From positions 1 to 64,000 of the forward strand of contig JAAHFP010000027.1 of NCBI GenBank assembly GCA_010672925.1: a stretch of 64,000 nucleotides of DNA, given 5' to 3'. Shown one piece after another: positions 63,064-64,000 of this stretch. The translations under genes were made by a program, and so were the position numbers. Origin of the DNA: Symploca sp. SIO1C2 (GTDB lineage: Bacteria; Cyanobacteriota; Cyanobacteriia; Cyanobacteriales; Coleofasciculaceae). The first letter of the stretch is position 1. Every line of letters starts with the position of its first letter. Under the pieces are notes generated by a model. It was not told the origin of the DNA. It ran no database searches and worked only from the letters and a program-made list of their open reading frames with translations.

Positions 63064-64000
63064 ATGCAAAAAGCAACAAAACTCCTGGTTTCGACTTTTA
63101 CCTTTCTACTGTTAACCTCTACAATGCCAGCAGTAGTATTTGCCCATGCGGGACATGGAGACGAGTTTCACAGCGATACTGAAGCCACAGCTAATCCAGA
63201 AAATATTAAAGTAGATACCGCAACTGCTAACCAAATAGGCATCAAAGTACAACCCGTCTCTAGCCAGTTTTTGGAGATAGGTATCAAAACTACAGGTCAG
63301 ATTGAAACTCAGCCAAATCAGCAGGTAGAAGTAACTGCACCGATTCCAGGAACAGTTGCTGAACTGTTGGTGAAACCCGGTGATAAAGTTACCAAAGGTC
63401 AACCCGTTGCTGTCATCTCTAGTCCAGAATTAATCGAACTCCGGGTTGAGTCTCTCGACAGACGCACAGAAGCAAAAGCCAATCTAGGGGAAGCTAAAGC
63501 TAACCTCAAGCTTGCTCAACAAAATTTAGAGCGTCAGCGTCAAATTGCCACTGCTGAAATCAACCAAGCCAGTACCCAACTAGCAGAAGCCCAAGAACGT
63601 TATGATCGGGATGCGGAGTTAGTTACAGAAGGAGCCTTACCCCGCCGTCAGATGCTGGAGTCCAAAAGTCAGCTAGCAGCAGCAAAAACTGCTTTAGAAA
63701 CAGCCAACAGTCTCCGGGAAGTTCTGGAAGCGGAAGCGGAACTCCAACGCACCCAAACCGCAGTTGATGCAGCCAAATCTCGTATTCAACTGAGTGACAC
63801 TACCTACCAAACGCGACTACAACAATTGAGTAACCGTGCGAATGAGAAAGGGTTGGTAACGGTACTTGCTCCTATTACTGGTACAGTTGCCCAACGGCAA
63901 GTTACCTTAGGTGAATCTTTTCAGGATGCAGGTGGTCAATTGATGACTATTGTTAATAGTACCCAAGTTTGGGCAACTGCCAACATTTACGAAAAGGACT
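63064..64000 (+). CDS. RND efflux periplasmic adaptor (CusB/CzcB type), 3' end outside window
   Basis: 312 codons from the ATG at 63064, open to the window edge. Signal peptide KATKLLVSTFTFLLLTSTM, cleaved near VFA; the mature N-terminus HAGHGDEFHSD is a His-rich metal-binding segment. Then the barrel-sandwich half (ETQPNQQVEVTAPIPGTVAE, LLVKPGDKVTKGQPVAV), a coiled-coil hairpin (LGEAKANLKLAQQNLERQRQ ... EVLEAEAELQRTQTAVDAAK) and the second lipoyl half (GLVTVLAPITGTVAQRQVTL). Likely metal (Cu, Zn, Co) efflux; the RND pump should follow outside the window. Confidence 0.85.
   Translation, partial: MQKATKLLVSTFTFLLLTSTMPAVVFAHAGHGDEFHSDTEATANPENIKVDTATANQIGIKVQPVSSQFLEIGIKTTGQIETQPNQQVEVTAPIPGTVAELLVKPGDKVTKGQPVAVISSPELIELRVESLDRRTEAKANLGEAKANLKLAQQNLERQRQIATAEINQASTQLAEAQERYDRDAELVTEGALPRRQMLESKSQLAAAKTALETANSLREVLEAEAELQRTQTAVDAAKSRIQLSDTTYQTRLQQLSNRANEKGLVTVLAPITGTVAQRQVTLGESFQDAGGQLMTIVNSTQVWATANIYEKD

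Overview
The window is chromosomal DNA from a phycoerythrin-containing, probably filamentous cyanobacterium. The evidence is direct: cpeB/cpeA phycoerythrin genes with all bilin cysteines, a Ycf34 homologue, many HIP1 octamers (GCGATCGC), a cyanobacterial DevBCA-type exporter, and intergenic gaps packed with heptamer tandem repeats (STRRs) of the kind known from filamentous cyanobacteria. I cannot name the genus. I saw no tRNA or rRNA gene, CRISPR array or intact insertion sequence; IS200/IS605-type tnpB relics lie at the left edge and near 24.3 kb.

Layout. 0-6 kb: tnpB start, PEP-CTERM protein, CCA-adding enzyme, Ycf34, an orphan cyclodipeptide synthase, DedA membrane protein and a secreted collagen-like protein. 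6.3-8.5 kb: cpeB-cpeA plus a HEAT-repeat CpeZ-like phycoerythrin factor. 8.8-12.2 kb: a TpsB/FhaC outer-membrane transporter, a secreted pentapeptide protein and a zinc-ribbon protein. 12.7-19 kb: an ABC ATPase followed by three paralogous ABC-2 permeases. 19.1-22 kb: a two-part nuclease-A-inhibitor-like protein, a sigma-like factor and a degenerate RTX protein. 22.6-25.6 kb: UDP-glucose dehydrogenase and UDP-glucuronate decarboxylase (UDP-glucose to UDP-xylose), split by a tnpB relic. 26-30.3 kb: LepA, a ribbon-helix-helix-like protein, a GAF histidine kinase. 30.5-34.3 kb: a conflict-type island with a conserved unknown protein, three 250-bp repeats, a frameshifted effector-associated-domain (EAD) gene, a Uma2 nuclease-like protein and a TIR-EAD protein. 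34.4-38.9 kb: TetR regulator with twin operators, devB-devC and devA. 39-42.8 kb: PIN/antitoxin pair, broken small genes, XRE-ImmA protein, Na/Pi transporter. 42.9-51.4 kb: glycosyltransferase, a UDP-glucose dehydrogenase paralogue that has lost its catalytic residues, ABC exporter, Ser/Thr kinase with pentapeptide repeats, VWA lipoprotein. 51.8-56.3 kb: a STAND/AAA-type NTPase followed by a large protein with an apparently nucleotide-binding-dead N-terminus and about 14 near-identical 46-residue TPR-like repeats. 56.3-64 kb: repeats, TauD-type dioxygenase, glycosyltransferase, Dxr, M23 peptidase, and the start of a metal-efflux adaptor.

The observations I rank highest are (1) the NTPase plus TPR-array pair and the TIR-EAD island, which look like NTP-dependent conflict (defence or cell-suicide) systems; (2) the orphan cyclodipeptide synthase; (3) the UDP-glucose dehydrogenase paralogue with Lys to Ser and Cys to Tyr changes at the active site in an otherwise intact frame; and (4) the unusual extent to which STRRs and other small repeats invade or supply coding sequence, including start codons and a kinase linker.
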